NCBI RefSeq assembly: GCF_023707985.1
Contig: NZ_BRCF01000010.1
Span: 1 to 64,000 of the forward strand
Reading direction: 5' to 3'
Origin: Sporosarcina sp. NCCP-2716
GTDB lineage: Bacteria > Bacillota > Bacilli > Bacillales_A > Planococcaceae
Length of the DNA stretch: 64,000 nt
Part shown: positions 1 through 10,463 of the stretch, piece by piece
How positions within the stretch are numbered: the first letter of the stretch is position 1
Layout of the letters: every line of letters begins with the position of its first letter
Notes under the pieces: generated by a model
Database searches by the model: none
The model's input: the letters and a program-made list of their open reading frames with translations, nothing else
Told to the model about the DNA's origin: nothing
Position numbers and translations under genes: made by a program

Positions 1-141
1 GTTTTGTGCCACGCAGACGAGTTGACTTATGACCTCGAGCATCAGGGAGTCGGAGCTGGATTGGGTTACGAAGCGCCGTAAGGCGGTCTTGATGATATTC
101 AATGTTGGTTTTATCCAGTTTTGGGCGAACAAGCTCATCTG
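1..141 (+). other. rRNA operon spacer upstream of 5S
   Basis: No protein-coding gene is seen. The stretch lies directly before 5S rRNA and should be the spacer after a 23S gene outside the window. Positions 39-62 recur with two mismatches at 300-323, after the 5S gene, so the 5S is flanked by related spacer blocks. Open frames here have no ribosome binding site. Confidence 0.6.
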
Positions 142-257
142 TCTGGTAATGATGGCGAAGAGGTCACACCCGTTCCCATACCGAACACGGAAGTTAAGTT
201 CTTCAGCGCCGATGGTAGTAGGGGGCTTCCCCCTGTGAGAGTAGGACGTTGCCAGGC
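142..257 (+). rRNA. rrf: 5S ribosomal RNA
   Basis: A 116-nt sequence closely matching Firmicute 5S rRNA, with the conserved core GAAGAGGTCACACCCGTTCC, the loop around CCGAACACGGAAGTTAAG and the 3' part ending GAGAGTAGGACG. The terminal strands (CTGGTAAT near the start, GTTGCCAG near the end) pair as helix I. It is the last rRNA of an operon and is followed by tRNA-Asp. The exact ends are estimated by homology. Confidence 0.95.
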
Positions 258-342
258 AGTATAATTTATAAAGCGAAGACGACCGCTTTGATGCAATATG
301 CATCAGGAAGTCGAAGCTGGATTATACATATTAGTAGTATTT

Positions 343-418
343 GGTCCCGTGGTGTAGCGGTTAACATGCCTGCCTGTCACGCAGGAGATCGCCGGTTCGA
401 TCCCGGTCGGGACCGCCA
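343..418 (+). tRNA. tRNA-Asp (anticodon GTC)
   Basis: A 76-nt cloverleaf. The acceptor stem GGTCCCG pairs with CGGGACC, the anticodon loop CTGTCAC carries GTC at 376-378, the T-loop is TTCGATC, the discriminator is G, and CCA is encoded at 416-418. It lies 85 nt after the 5S gene, probably in the same transcript, and a terminator follows. Confidence 0.97.
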
Positions 419-433
419 TTTATTTAAACTTTC

Positions 434-466
434 AAACCGATTCGGGAATACCCGGATCGGTTTTTT
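434..466 (+). terminator. rho-independent terminator of the rRNA/tRNA operon
   Basis: AACCGAT-CGGG pairs with CCCG-ATCGGTT around a short loop, followed by six T. It ends the rRNA-tRNA transcript before tsaE. Confidence 0.9.
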
Positions 467-548
467 CATGATTTCTATGACTGCCGGGTGCAGCCGCGAG
501 CACTTTCCGGTACACTGGTACTATCAACAGAAAAGGAACGGATGCGCT

Positions 549-1001
549 ATGAAATTTACGATTGATACAGCCGCGGCTTCAGAAACACAAGACTTCGCTG
601 AACGGCTGGCTGCGCACTTGGCTCCGCCTGACGTCATCACCCTGGAAGGCGACCTCGGGGCAGGAAAGACGACATTCGCTCAAGCCTTGGCCCGGGCGCT
701 CGGAGTCACGCGCACCGTGAGCAGCCCGACGTTCACCATTGTGAAGCAATATGAGGGGAAGGTCCCGCTCAACCATCTGGATGTATATCGGCTGGAAGGA
801 AGCGACGAGGATTTCGGATGGGACGAGCTGTTCTATGGAGATGCCATTACGCTCGTGGAGTGGGCGCAATTCATCCAGGACGAACTGCCGGAAGACCGGC
901 TGGACATCCGGATCCTCCGCACGGGTGAGACGTCCCGGCTGCTGGAATTGGAACCGCACGGCATTCATTTTAAAACGATTTGTGAGGCGATCACGAAATG
1001 A
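549..1001 (+). CDS. tsaE: tRNA threonylcarbamoyladenosine biosynthesis ATPase TsaE
   Basis: A 150-residue P-loop protein (YdiB/YjeE family) that supports the TsaB-TsaD complex making t6A at position 37 of ANN-decoding tRNAs. The Walker A motif GDLGAGKTTFAQ is at about residues 34-45, then the family SSPTFTIV segment, the HLDVYRL motif and the VEWAQ motif. The frame is open upstream, but ATG 549 gives the normal family length and has an AAAGGAAC purine tract before it. The end overlaps tsaB by 4 nt (ATGA), indicating translational coupling in a tsaE-tsaB-rimI-tsaD operon. Confidence 0.95.
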   Translation: MKFTIDTAAASETQDFAERLAAHLAPPDVITLEGDLGAGKTTFAQALARALGVTRTVSSPTFTIVKQYEGKVPLNHLDVYRLEGSDEDFGWDELFYGDAITLVEWAQFIQDELPEDRLDIRILRTGETSRLLELEPHGIHFKTICEAITK

Positions 1002-1702
1002 TCTGGTTAGGCATAGATACTTCAAACGCTCCTTTCAGTGCAGCGTTGGTGGAAGACGGAAAGATTCTTATCGAACAGACATCTGCGATGAAGAGGACGC
1101 ACTCCATCCAGGCGATGCCGGCTGTGGAGCAGTTGCTCGCGGCCGCTGATTTACAACCGGCTGATCTGGATGCCATTGCTGTGGCAGAAGGTCCCGGGTC
1201 CTATACGGGTGTGCGGATCGGCGTCACCCTGGCGAAAACGCTGGCGTGGACGCTGGATATTCCGCTCGTCGGCGTCTCCAGTCTGGAAGTGCTGGCAGCG
1301 AACGCAGTGCCTTTCGAAGGGGTGATCTGTCCGCTGTTCGATGCGAGACGCGGCAACGTCTATTGCGGGCTGTACAAGTCGAAGGGGGAGCGGCTGCACC
1401 GGATTTGGGAAGACCGGCACGGATCGCTTGAGGAGCTGCTTTCCGACGTTTCTTTCATCCATCAGCCGGTCTTGTTCATCGGTGCGGATGCGGACATGCA
1501 TAAGACTGCTATCCGTGAGTCGCTCGGGGAGCAGGCGGTCTTTGCGCCGTTTCCGCAGCAGCTGCCGCGTGCCTCCCAGCTTATCCAGCTGGCTGAACAG
1601 CGTCTGCCTGTCACTGACGTCCATGATTTTGTACCGTCCTATCGGCGGATCCCTGAAGCGGAAGCGAATTGGCTGCAGCAGCAGGAGTCCCGCCATGATT
1701 GA
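998..1702 (+). CDS. tsaB: tRNA threonylcarbamoyladenosine biosynthesis protein TsaB
   Basis: A 234-residue ASKHA-fold protein that dimerises with TsaD as scaffold in t6A synthesis. The N-terminal nucleotide-fold motif GIDTSNAP and the family hallmark EGPGSYTGVRIG (about residues 65-76) are present. It has the usual bacterial length, overlaps tsaE by 4 nt and rimI by 8 nt, and corresponds to B. subtilis ydiC. Confidence 0.95.
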   Translation: MIWLGIDTSNAPFSAALVEDGKILIEQTSAMKRTHSIQAMPAVEQLLAAADLQPADLDAIAVAEGPGSYTGVRIGVTLAKTLAWTLDIPLVGVSSLEVLAANAVPFEGVICPLFDARRGNVYCGLYKSKGERLHRIWEDRHGSLEELLSDVSFIHQPVLFIGADADMHKTAIRESLGEQAVFAPFPQQLPRASQLIQLAEQRLPVTDVHDFVPSYRRIPEAEANWLQQQESRHD

Positions 1703-2147
1703 GGGGATACTTTACCGGCAGATGGTGTCTCAGGACATCGAAGCTGTCGTCGCGACCGAAACAGAAGTGTTCCCGACTCCGTGGACGGCAGAAGTGTTCG
1801 AGCATGAACTGACGGGAAATGACTATGCCACCTATATTGTTGCAGAGTATGATGGGTCAGTGATCGGTCATGTCGGCATGTGGGTGGTGCTGGATGAATG
1901 CCATATTACGAACGTGGCTGTCCGGAGACAATACCAGGGGCACGGCATAGGAGAAGCCCTCATGCGGCAGGCGATGGATCTCTGCAGGAACCACGGTGTC
2001 CGTGCGATGTCCCTGGAAGTGCGTGTGAGCAACGAAGCTGCCAAGAACTTGTACAAGAAGCTCGGTTTCCAGCCGGGCGGAATCCGGAAAAACTATTATA
2101 CGGACGACCATGAAGATGCGCTCGTCATGTGGGTGGAATTGACATGA
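1695..2147 (+). CDS. rimI: ribosomal protein bS18 N-alpha-acetyltransferase RimI
   Basis: A 150-residue GNAT acetyltransferase. The acetyl-CoA motif [13 protein letters not shown] lies at about residues 77-88, and the C-terminal [13 protein letters not shown] segment is typical of RimI. RimI acetylates the N-terminus of ribosomal protein S18 in E. coli; the Firmicute substrate is less certain. ATG 1695 overlaps the tsaB stop, and the gene overlaps tsaD by 4 nt. Position between tsaB and tsaD is the standard arrangement. Confidence 0.93.
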   Translation: MIEGILYRQMVSQDIEAVVATETEVFPTPWTAEVFEHELTGNDYATYIVAEYDGSVIGHVGMWVVLDECHITNVAVRRQYQGHGIGEALMRQAMDLCRNHGVRAMSLEVRVSNEAAKNLYKKLGFQPGGIRKNYYTDDHEDALVMWVELT

Positions 2148-3166
2148 AAACAGATATCTATGTGTTAGGAATCGAAACAAGTTGTGATGAGACAGCGGCG
2201 TCTGTCGTGAAAAACGGCACGGAAATCATATCGAACGTCGTCGCGTCCCAGATCGAAAGTCAGAAACGGTTCGGCGGTGTCGTTCCGGAGATCGCTTCCC
2301 GGCATCACGTTGAAGAGATTACCGTCGTTATTGAACAGGCACTCACGGAGTCCGGACTGAAGCCGGCTGACCTGGATGCCGTTGCGGTGACGGAAGGGCC
2401 TGGCCTTGTCGGTGCCCTTCTGATCGGCGTTAATGCGGCAAAAGCGTTCGCTTTCGCCAATGGGCTGCCGCTGATTGGCGTCCATCATATCGCCGGTCAT
2501 ATCTATGCGAATCAGCTCGTCCAGCCGATGGAATTCCCGCTGCTGGCACTGATCGTCTCAGGCGGCCATACAGAAATGGTCATCATGAGAGGGCATGGTT
2601 CCTTCGAACTTATCGGGGAAACACGGGATGATGCGGCAGGGGAAGCTTATGACAAAGTCGCTCGGGTGCTCGGCCTGCCTTACCCGGGTGGACCGCATGT
2701 CGACAAGCTGGCGCTTGCCAGTGAGATAGCTGTCGAATTCCCGCGCGCCTGGCTGGAGCCTGACTCGTATGATTTCAGCTTCAGCGGCTTGAAATCCGCG
2801 GTGATCAATTATAAGCACAATTTGGAGCAGCGCGGTGAACAGCTCGATCCGGGAGCGGTAGCAGCAGGTTTCCAGCAGAGTGTCACCGAGGTGATCACGA
2901 CAAAGGCCGTGCGGGCAGCGCAGGCATACAGCGTGAAACAGGTGATCGCTGCAGGAGGCGTTGCAGCAAACAAAGGCCTGCGTGCATCGCTTGAAAATGC
3001 CTTCAATGAACTGCAGATCCCGTTCGCTGTCCCGCCTGTCCACTTATGCACAGATAACGCTGCCATGATCGCGGCAGCAGGCACCCAGATGTATTTGAGC
3101 GGTGTCCGCAGCGATTTGGCTATGAATGGCCGTCCAGGAATGCAGTTAACTTCTTGGAATGAGTAA
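2144..3166 (+). CDS. tsaD: tRNA N6-adenosine threonylcarbamoyltransferase TsaD
   Basis: A 340-residue catalytic subunit that transfers the threonylcarbamoyl group to A37 of t[12 protein letters not shown] is at the start; the metal-binding [10 protein letters not shown] has both histidines at about residues 111-115; VSGGHTE and [18 protein letters not shown] follow, and the C-terminal [12 protein letters not shown] is typical. Full length. ATG 2144 overlaps the rimI stop. It is the last gene of the operon; a DnaA-box-rich intergenic region follows. Confidence 0.97.
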   Translation: MKTDIYVLGIETSCDETAASVVKNGTEIISNVVASQIESQKRFGGVVPEIASRHHVEEITVVIEQALTESGLKPADLDAVAVTEGPGLVGALLIGVNAAKAFAFANGLPLIGVHHIAGHIYANQLVQPMEFPLLALIVSGGHTEMVIMRGHGSFELIGETRDDAAGEAYDKVARVLGLPYPGGPHVDKLALASEIAVEFPRAWLEPDSYDFSFSGLKSAVINYKHNLEQRGEQLDPGAVAAGFQQSVTEVITTKAVRAAQAYSVKQVIAAGGVAANKGLRASLENAFNELQIPFAVPPVHLCTDNAAMIAAAGTQMYLSGVRSDLAMNGRPGMQLTSWNE

Positions 3167-3252
3167 ACCTGCATGGAATTCGTCATTTTCAGACGGATTT
3201 CATGTTTTTTTGTCCTCAGCTTTTTCAGTTTGTCAATAGAGAACATTCGTAC

Positions 3253-3470
3253 TTATGCACAATTTGTGGATAACATGTGTGTAAGTACAGAAGTAGTTGA
3301 TAAATTCACTCGCTCGCTTGGATAACTGTGTGTACATAAAGGATAGCAAATGTGGATAACGTGGATAACTTTGTGTATAGCGATAAAAACAGGCTTGCTC
3401 ATGTGGAAAAGAATGTGGACAACATACATTTCGGAATGTCGAAACGGCGCGGACAAATGTCTTATCAACA
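3253..3470. promoter_or_regulatory. cluster of DnaA boxes
   Basis: The 382-bp gap between tsaD and the convergent ABC-F gene holds at least nine matches to TTATNCACA with at most one or two mismatches: TTATGCACA at 3253, perfect TGTGGATAA at 3265 and 3351, and one- or two-mismatch sites at about 3317, 3360, 3371, 3402, 3414 and 3462. Most are in the same (minus) orientation. DnaA-box clusters outside oriC that titrate DnaA are known in B. subtilis. No gene is seen here. Confidence 0.75.
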
Positions 3471-3514
3471 CGGATGCTCTGTATTGCATATTCGTTTGAC
3501 AAATAGGAGGATGG

Positions 3515-3541
3515 AAAAAAGCAGCGGACAGGTCCGCTGCT
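3515..3541 (-). terminator. terminator of the ABC-F gene
   Basis: GCAGCGGA pairs with TCCGCTGC around a short loop; on the minus strand the hairpin is followed by six T. It lies just past the stop of the leftward gene. Confidence 0.88.
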
Positions 3542-3548
3542 TTCATGT

Positions 3549-5477
3549 TTATACCGTTTCGAGCTGTTCCTGGAGGTCGAGCCACGTTTCCGCGTGCTGA
3601 TCGTGCTCTGCCTGCAGCGCATCGATCGACGCCTGCAGCTCCATAAGTTTGACGTGATCATCTGCATGCAGGGGATCCTCGAGCTCCTGCTGGAGACGTG
3701 CAATCTGTTCATCGAGCTCAGTCATCTTCGCTTCTGCCTGCTCACTCGCGCGTTTCAGCCGGCGTTCCTGTTTCTGTCGTTCTTTGTCGAACTCCTGCGT
3801 CTGCGGCTTCACAGTCGTTTCCGGCTGCAACGTGCCGATTGACTCCGCAAGCAGTTCTTCCTGCTCCGTCTTCTTCTCGACGAAGTAGTCGTAGTCCCCA
3901 AGGTACTCGACAGCCCCCGTATCAGTCAAGTCGAACACTTTCGTCGCGATCCGGTTGATGAAATACCGGTCGTGCGAGACGAACAGGATCGTCCCCGGGA
4001 AGTCATCGAGGGCATTCTCGAGCACTTCCTTGCTGTCGAGGTCCAAGTGGTTCGTCGGTTCATCGAGGATGAGGGTGTTCGACTTCGCGAGCATCAGCTT
4101 GGCGAGCGACAGCCGGGCTTTTTCGCCGCCCGATAACGACTGGACGGGCTTGCTCACATCGTCTCCTGAGAACAGGAAACGGCCGAGCAGTGTCCGGATG
4201 TCCTTTTCGTTCATGAGCGGCCAGTCGTCCCAGATTTCCTGGAGGACAGTCCCGGTTCCGACGAGTGTCGCCTGGTTTTGATCATAATAGCCGAACTGCA
4301 CGTTCGTGCCATATGCAATTTCCCCGGCGATCAGCTCCTGCCGCCCGACGATCGTCTTCAGGAGTGTGGACTTGCCGACCCCGTTCGAACCGAGTATCGC
4401 GATCCGGTCCTGCTTATAGACACGCATGTCGATATGTTTAGAAACGGCCTTGCCGTCATACCCGACAGACGCATCCCGCACGCCGAGAACGTCATTTCCG
4501 CTCGGCCGGTCGATCGTGAAGGAGAAATTCGCCGATTTCTCCCCGCCGTCCGGTGATTCCATCCACGTCGTCCGTTCCAGCTGCTTGCGTCGGCTCTTCG
4601 CCATCTTGCTCGTGGACGCCCGGGCGATATTCTTCTGGATGAATTCCTCGAGCTTCGCCTTTTCACTCGTCTCCTTCTCGAACTGCTTGCGGTCTTTCTC
4701 ATAGTTCTTCGCCTTCTCATCGAGATAGGCGCTATAGTTGCCGGCATACCGCGTCACTTTGCGGTGGGACACTTCATAGACGAGCGTCACGACCTGATCG
4801 AGGAAGTAGCGGTCATGCGACACGATCAGCAGGGCGCCTTCGTACGATTTCAAATAGTTTTCGAGCCAGCCGAGCGTTTCGATGTCCAGATGGTTCGTCG
4901 GTTCATCGAGAATCAGCAGGTCGGGTTTGCTCAGCAGCATCTTCGCAAGCGCGAGCCGGGTTTTCTGGCCGCCCGACAGCAGGCTGACCGGCTTGCTGTA
5001 ATCATCCGGATAGAAACGCATGCCGTGCAGGATGGACCGCGTGTCCGATTCGTACTGATAGCCGCCGAGGTCTTTGAACTCGATCTGAAGCGCATCGTAT
5101 TCGCCCATCACACGGGCTGCCGCTTCTGCATCTTCGTAAATATCCGGTTCCGCCATACGGGCTTCGAGCGCACGCAGACGCCGTTCCATCGCCTGCAGCG
5201 GCTCGAACACCGTCATCATTTCGTCCCAGATGGTCAGCTCGGACCTGATGCCGCTATGCTGCTCCAAGTAACCGATCCGGACCCCTTTCGGAATGATGAT
5301 GTCCCCTGAATCCGCCGCCATTTCCCCAGCGATGATCTTCAGCAGCGTCGACTTGCCGGCACCGTTGCGGCCGACAAGCGCGACCCGGTCACGATGCTGG
5401 ACTTCCAATTTCACATTTTGCATAATATCGGTACCTGAAAACGACTTCGTTACACCGTTCACTTGCAGGATTATCAT
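3549..5477 (-). CDS. ydiF: ABC-F family ATP-binding protein (YdiF-like)
   Basis: A 642-residue soluble protein with two ABC ATPase domains and no membrane segments. Walker A motifs are GRNGAGKST (about residues 37-45) and GSNGVGKST (second half). Signatures are [14 protein letters not shown] and [14 protein letters not shown], and both Walker B regions read [12 protein letters not shown] charged linker separates the domains, and the C-terminal 90 residues form a glutamate-rich coiled coil, as in Uup/YdiF proteins. ABC-F proteins act at the ribosomal E site. Position between tsaD and rex matches B. subtilis ydiF. Confidence 0.93.
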   Translation of the reverse strand: MIILQVNGVTKSFSGTDIMQNVKLEVQHRDRVALVGRNGAGKSTLLKIIAGEMAADSGDIIIPKGVRIGYLEQHSGIRSELTIWDEMMTVFEPLQAMERRLRALEARMAEPDIYEDAEAAARVMGEYDALQIEFKDLGGYQYESDTRSILHGMRFYPDDYSKPVSLLSGGQKTRLALAKMLLSKPDLLILDEPTNHLDIETLGWLENYLKSYEGALLIVSHDRYFLDQVVTLVYEVSHRKVTRYAGNYSAYLDEKAKNYEKDRKQFEKETSEKAKLEEFIQKNIARASTSKMAKSRRKQLERTTWMESPDGGEKSANFSFTIDRPSGNDVLGVRDASVGYDGKAVSKHIDMRVYKQDRIAILGSNGVGKSTLLKTIVGRQELIAGEIAYGTNVQFGYYDQNQATLVGTGTVLQEIWDDWPLMNEKDIRTLLGRFLFSGDDVSKPVQSLSGGEKARLSLAKLMLAKSNTLILDEPTNHLDLDSKEVLENALDDFPGTILFVSHDRYFINRIATKVFDLTDTGAVEYLGDYDYFVEKKTEQEELLAESIGTLQPETTVKPQTQEFDKERQKQERRLKRASEQAEAKMTELDEQIARLQQELEDPLHADDHVKLMELQASIDALQAEHDQHAETWLDLQEQLETV

Positions 5478-5542
5478 CGTGTCACCTCAATTTCCATTCC
5501 TCTTCAGTTTACTGGAACGGCGTCACAGGCGCAATGATCGGC

Positions 5543-5571
5543 TTTACAACGGGGCGCTTCTCCTGTACGAT
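5543..5571 (+). promoter_or_regulatory. sigma-A promoter of rex
   Basis: TTTACA (5543-5548), a 17-bp spacer and TACGAT (5566-5571), about 35 bp ahead of the rex start and its AGGAGG site. No Rex-type operator was recognised. Confidence 0.55.
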
Positions 5572-5605
5572 AGAAGCGATTCGAAACAGCAGCAGGAGGT
5601 TTACG

Positions 5606-6256
5606 ATGGCTGAAGAAACGGTTAAAATTCCCCAGGCAACGTCCAAGCGTCTGCCTCTGTACTATCGGTTTCTTCAAAATTTCGCGAACAGCGGGAAGAA
5701 GCGTGTCTCTTCAAGCGAGCTCAGCGAGGCGATGAAGATCGATGCGGCCACCATCCGCCGTGACTTTTCGCATTTCGGCGCACTCGGCCGGAAAGGCTAT
5801 GGCTATGATGTCGACTACCTTGTCAGTTTTTTCAGGAAAACACTCGATCAGGATGAAGAGACGGACGTCGCACTTATCGGTGTCGGCAGTCTCGGCCATG
5901 CCTTCTTAAAATATAATTTCCACAAGAACCACAATACACGCATCGCTGTCGCTTTCGACCCGAAAGCACCGCCGGAAGGGAAGATCATGGCGGACATCCC
6001 CGTGTACCCGCCGGACCAGCTGGAGGAGCGACTGGCCGATCTCGGCATCGACCTTGTCATCCTGACCGTGCCGTCACGTGTGGCACAGAAGCTGACCGAC
6101 CGGCTCGCCCAGATCGGGGTGAAGGGGATTCTGAACTTCACGTCTGTCCGGCTGTCCGTACCGGAGTCGATCCGCGTACATACAATCGACTTGTCCGTTG
6201 AACTTCAATCCCTCATTTACTTCATTAAAAATGACGTAAAAGATTCACAACTGTAA
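5606..6256 (+). CDS. rex: redox-sensing transcriptional repressor Rex
   Basis: A 216-residue repressor that senses the NADH/NAD+ ratio and controls fermentation and respiration genes. The N-terminal winged helix (about residues 1-80, with [13 protein letters not shown] as recognition region) is followed by a Rossmann fold with GVGSLGHA at about 91-98. The usual GxGNLG has S for N here. The C-terminal swapped helix SLIYFIKND is present. ATG 5606 follows AGGAGG at 7 nt. Confidence 0.95.
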   Translation: MAEETVKIPQATSKRLPLYYRFLQNFANSGKKRVSSSELSEAMKIDAATIRRDFSHFGALGRKGYGYDVDYLVSFFRKTLDQDEETDVALIGVGSLGHAFLKYNFHKNHNTRIAVAFDPKAPPEGKIMADIPVYPPDQLEERLADLGIDLVILTVPSRVAQKLTDRLAQIGVKGILNFTSVRLSVPESIRVHTIDLSVELQSLIYFIKNDVKDSQL

Positions 6257-6323
6257 TGGGGTGAGGGTAGTCAAAAAATGTTGATAGGTGTAGAATAGAT
6301 GTATTCAGAAGGAGGTGTCCGAA

Positions 6324-6515
6324 ATGTCACCAGGTATCGGAAGTTTACTAATGATCGCTGTAATTGCCCTTCTCATTTTCGGACCGAAAAAGCTGCCTGA
6401 AATCGGTAAAGCGTTCGGTTCTTCACTCCGTGAGTTCAAAAACGCCACAAAAGGACTTGTCGAAGATGACGACAAAGCTGACGTGAAAAAAGTGGAAGAC
6501 AAGAAAGAGCTTTAA
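6324..6515 (+). CDS. tatA: twin-arginine translocase subunit TatA
   Basis: A 63-residue protein with one N-terminal membrane helix (about residues 4-19), the [12 protein letters not shown] hinge, an amphipathic helix and a charged acidic/lysine tail: the TatA/E family layout. It forms the pore for folded proteins. ATG 6324 lies 6 nt after AAGGAGGTG; the in-frame GTG 6315 is inside that site. tatC follows at 17 bp. Confidence 0.95.
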   Translation: MSPGIGSLLMIAVIALLIFGPKKLPEIGKAFGSSLREFKNATKGLVEDDDKADVKKVEDKKEL

Positions 6516-6532
6516 GTTAGGATGTCTGTCCA

Positions 6533-7372
6533 ATGGAAGAACGCGATCTGACCATTATTGAGCATATAGAAGAAATCCGGAAACGACTGATTACGATCGT
6601 CGTTTTCTTTGCGATTTCAGTCATCGGCGGCTTCCTGTTAGCGAAGCCGCTTATCAAGTTCCTGAAGTCGAACGGACCGGCTGCCGATCTGTCGCTGAAC
6701 GCATTCAATGTCATCGACCCGATCGCCATCTATTTGAAGGTCGTCGTCTTCATCGGCATCATCATCATCCTGCCGATCATCATGTACCAGTTCTGGGCAT
6801 TCGTCTCGCCGGGCCTGCTGGAGACGGAGCGGCGGGTGACGCTGAGTTATATCCCGTTTGCATTCCTGCTGTTCCTGGCGGGGATCTCGTTTTCATATTT
6901 CGTCCTGCTGCCATACGTCGTGAAGTTCATGTTCACGCTGTCGCAGGACCTCGGCATCACACAGACGATCGGCATCAACCAGTATTTCTCGTTCCTGTTC
7001 CAGATCCTGCTGCCGTTCGGCTTCGTCTTCCAGCTGCCGGTCGTGCTGCTGTTCCTGTCCAGGCTCGGCTTCTTGAATCCGAGTGTGCTGGCCAAGTTCC
7101 GGAAGATCGCCTACTTCATCCTGTTTGTGATCGCGGCCTTCATCACCCCGCCGGACATCGTGTCGCATCTGTTCGTGACAGTGCCGCTGTTCCTGCTCTA
7201 TGAGATCAGCATCATCATCGCGCGGATCGGTTACCGGAAATTCCTGAAAGCGGAAAAGGTGCGGATCGAAGAAGAGGAAGAAGCGGAGCGCGCCCGGCTG
7301 TTCGCGGAAGCAAAAGCCGAACAGCAGCGCCAGATCGAAGAGGTCACTGCACGGAGTAACGAAGAGAACTGA
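6533..7372 (+). CDS. tatC: twin-arginine translocase subunit TatC
   Basis: A 279-residue polytopic membrane protein with six predicted membrane helices that recognises RR signal peptides. The N-terminal motif HIEEIRKRL, the YQFWAFVSPGLLETERR segment and the ITPPD motif are typical of TatC. The C-terminal 40 residues form a long glutamate/arginine-rich cytoplasmic tail, extended relative to the minimal family. It forms a minimal TatA-TatC pair and ends at a bidirectional terminator. Confidence 0.95.
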   Translation: MEERDLTIIEHIEEIRKRLITIVVFFAISVIGGFLLAKPLIKFLKSNGPAADLSLNAFNVIDPIAIYLKVVVFIGIIIILPIIMYQFWAFVSPGLLETERRVTLSYIPFAFLLFLAGISFSYFVLLPYVVKFMFTLSQDLGITQTIGINQYFSFLFQILLPFGFVFQLPVVLLFLSRLGFLNPSVLAKFRKIAYFILFVIAAFITPPDIVSHLFVTVPLFLLYEISIIIARIGYRKFLKAEKVRIEEEEEAERARLFAEAKAEQQRQIEEVTARSNEEN

Positions 7373-7418
7373 AAAAAAGACTTGCAGAACCGGCTGACGG
7401 CTCTGCAAGTCTTTTTTT
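7372..7418. terminator. bidirectional terminator between tatC and ydiL
   Basis: A run of seven A, then arms GACTTGCAGA and TCTGCAAGTC around an inner CCG/CGG stem, then seven T. The symmetry serves convergent tatC (+) and ydiL (-). Confidence 0.93.
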
Positions 7419-7433
7419 GTGTCGGGAAACGGC

Positions 7434-8192
7434 TTACCAACCGATGAGCTTGAGCAGATGGATGGCACCGTTCCTGAGTTTTTGCAGCTCGAGGATCTTG
7501 TCTTGGTTCAGCGTCACCGTCATGACGAACCCGTTCATGAGCAGGTGGGCGATCATCGGCGTCCAGATGCGCTTCGTCCGGTAATAGATGTAGGAGAACA
7601 CTAGGCCCGGCATGAGATAGATGAGGATATGCTCCATCTCGTTATGCACTGCCGCGAAGATCAGCGCGCTTGCGACCGCCGCAATCCAGAAATTCGTCTT
7701 TGTGTAAATGCCGCCGAAAACGACCCGTCGGAAGACGATCTCCTCGAGGATCGGAGCGAACAGCACGATGCAGACGATCATTATCGGCGCGATGGCGGAG
7801 ACTTCCGTCAGACGGGCGGTGTTATCGGAGCCGTTCTCGATGCCGATCAATTTCTCGATGATGCCGGCGATCATCTGTCCGCCGAGCGCAAGGAAGAATC
7901 CGAAGATGCCCCAGAGGATGGCCTGCCAGACGGGCGCTTTCTTCCCTTTGAACACCTGCCAGAAGTTTTTGTCCGACCGGATGACTAGGAAGAAAGCAAG
8001 GATGGCGAGAATATTGGAGATGAACAGTCCCCATGCGACCCCGCTGTACCGCGCTTCCTGATCAGCCATTCCGTTGCCTGAGAAAATGGTGATCATCCCT
8101 TTGGAGATCGGAAGGCTGCCGAACTGCATCGCAATATATAGAAGGAGAATGGTAAGGTACAGGATCCATGGCCTGCTGGTTCTTTGCTTCAA
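7434..8192 (-). CDS. ydiL: CPBP family intramembrane glutamic endopeptidase (YdiL-like)
   Basis: A 252-residue integral membrane protein with about seven hydrophobic helices. CPBP/Abi-family signatures are present: APILEEIVFRR (EExxxR, about residues 145-155), HNEMEH with the conserved histidine, and the C-terminal PMIAHLLMN motif. These mark Rce1-like intramembrane glutamic proteases; the substrate is unknown. The start is TTG (8190-8192) after an AAAGGAACG site. It is divergent from groES, as in B. subtilis. Confidence 0.88.
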   Translation of the reverse strand: MKQRTSRPWILYLTILLLYIAMQFGSLPISKGMITIFSGNGMADQEARYSGVAWGLFISNILAILAFFLVIRSDKNFWQVFKGKKAPVWQAILWGIFGFFLALGGQMIAGIIEKLIGIENGSDNTARLTEVSAIAPIMIVCIVLFAPILEEIVFRRVVFGGIYTKTNFWIAAVASALIFAAVHNEMEHILIYLMPGLVFSYIYYRTKRIWTPMIAHLLMNGFVMTVTLNQDKILELQKLRNGAIHLLKLIGW

Positions 8193-8276
8193 ACGAATCG
8201 TTCCTTTCCGACTGTGTCCTGATTAGTGTAGCCGTTTTACAAAAGAATCGCAAAGGGGAACAGTGAAGTGTTTTAC

Positions 8277-8305
8277 TTGCAATTCTGTCTCAAAGGTTTT
8301 ATGAT
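8277..8305 (+). promoter_or_regulatory. sigma-A promoter of groES-groEL
   Basis: TTGCAA (8277-8282), a 17-bp spacer and TATGAT (8300-8305). The CIRCE element begins 11 bp downstream, over the transcription start. Confidence 0.85.
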
Positions 8306-8315
8306 AGGAAATGTG

Positions 8316-8342
8316 TTAGCACTCCTGTTAAGTGAGTGCTAA
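8316..8342. promoter_or_regulatory. CIRCE operator (HrcA-binding)
   Basis: Perfect arms TTAGCACTC and GAGTGCTAA with a 9-bp spacer: the canonical CIRCE element bound by HrcA. It indicates heat-shock control of groES-groEL. Confidence 0.97.
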
Positions 8343-8377
8343 AAAAGAAAACTAGCCGTATGAGGAGGGTGTTTCAG

Positions 8378-8659
8378 TTGTTGAAACCTTTAGGTGATCG
8401 TATTGTAATCGAACTGATCGAAGTGGAAGAGAAAACGTCAAGCGGCATTGTATTGCCCGATTCCGCAAAAGAAAAACCTCAAGAAGGTAAAGTCATTGCA
8501 GTCGGTACAGGACGCGTCCTCGACAATGGCCAGCGCGTAGAGCTGGAAGTCAGTGAAGGCGACCGCATCATCTTCTCAAAATATGCAGGCACTGAAGTGA
8601 AATATGAAGGCCAGGAATACTTGATCTTGCGCGAAAGCGACATTCTGGCGAAACTCTGA
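8378..8659 (+). CDS. groES: co-chaperonin GroES
   Basis: A 93-residue Hsp10 that caps GroEL. Family features are [11 protein letters not shown] at the start, the mobile-loop region [18 protein letters not shown] and the C-terminal [13 protein letters not shown]. The start is TTG 8378, 6 nt after GAGGAGGGTG; it matches the normal N-terminus, while earlier in-frame ATGs overlap the CIRCE element. It is first in the groES-groEL operon. Confidence 0.97.
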   Translation: MLKPLGDRIVIELIEVEEKTSSGIVLPDSAKEKPQEGKVIAVGTGRVLDNGQRVELEVSEGDRIIFSKYAGTEVKYEGQEYLILRESDILAKL

Positions 8660-8723
8660 AATCGATGATTGAACTTATGGATGTACGATAAAGGAATAAC
8701 GAAACGACAACAGGAAGGACTGA

Positions 8724-10366
<1,643 letters not shown>

Positions 10367-10423
10367 GAACCTTCGCTAATATTGTAGTGCCGGGCTTTGT
10401 TCAGCTTTAACTTGCTAATTTGC

Positions 10424-10455
10424 TCTAAAAACTAACAAGAAAGAAACATTTCTTG
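10424..10455 (-). terminator. probable terminator of integrase
   Basis: CAAGAAA (10436-10442) pairs with TTTCTTG (10449-10455) around a 6-nt loop; on the minus strand TTAGTTTTTAG follows. It lies just past the int stop. On the plus strand no T-run follows, so it should stop int but not groEL transcripts. Confidence 0.6.
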
Positions 10456-10463
10456 AGAAAAAT

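Noticed and set aside
249..548. N-terminal extension of TsaE
   Set aside because: Runs through the tRNA-Asp and its terminator; ATG 549 gives the normal family start.
579..1025. Antisense ORF over tsaE
   Set aside because: Shadow frame of a conserved gene without family resemblance. Similar shadows over groEL, the ABC-F gene, terL and the capsid genes were dropped for the same reason.
4278..5309. Plus-strand ORFs over the ABC-F gene
   Set aside because: Opposite-strand shadows with Arg/His-biased composition and no ribosome sites.
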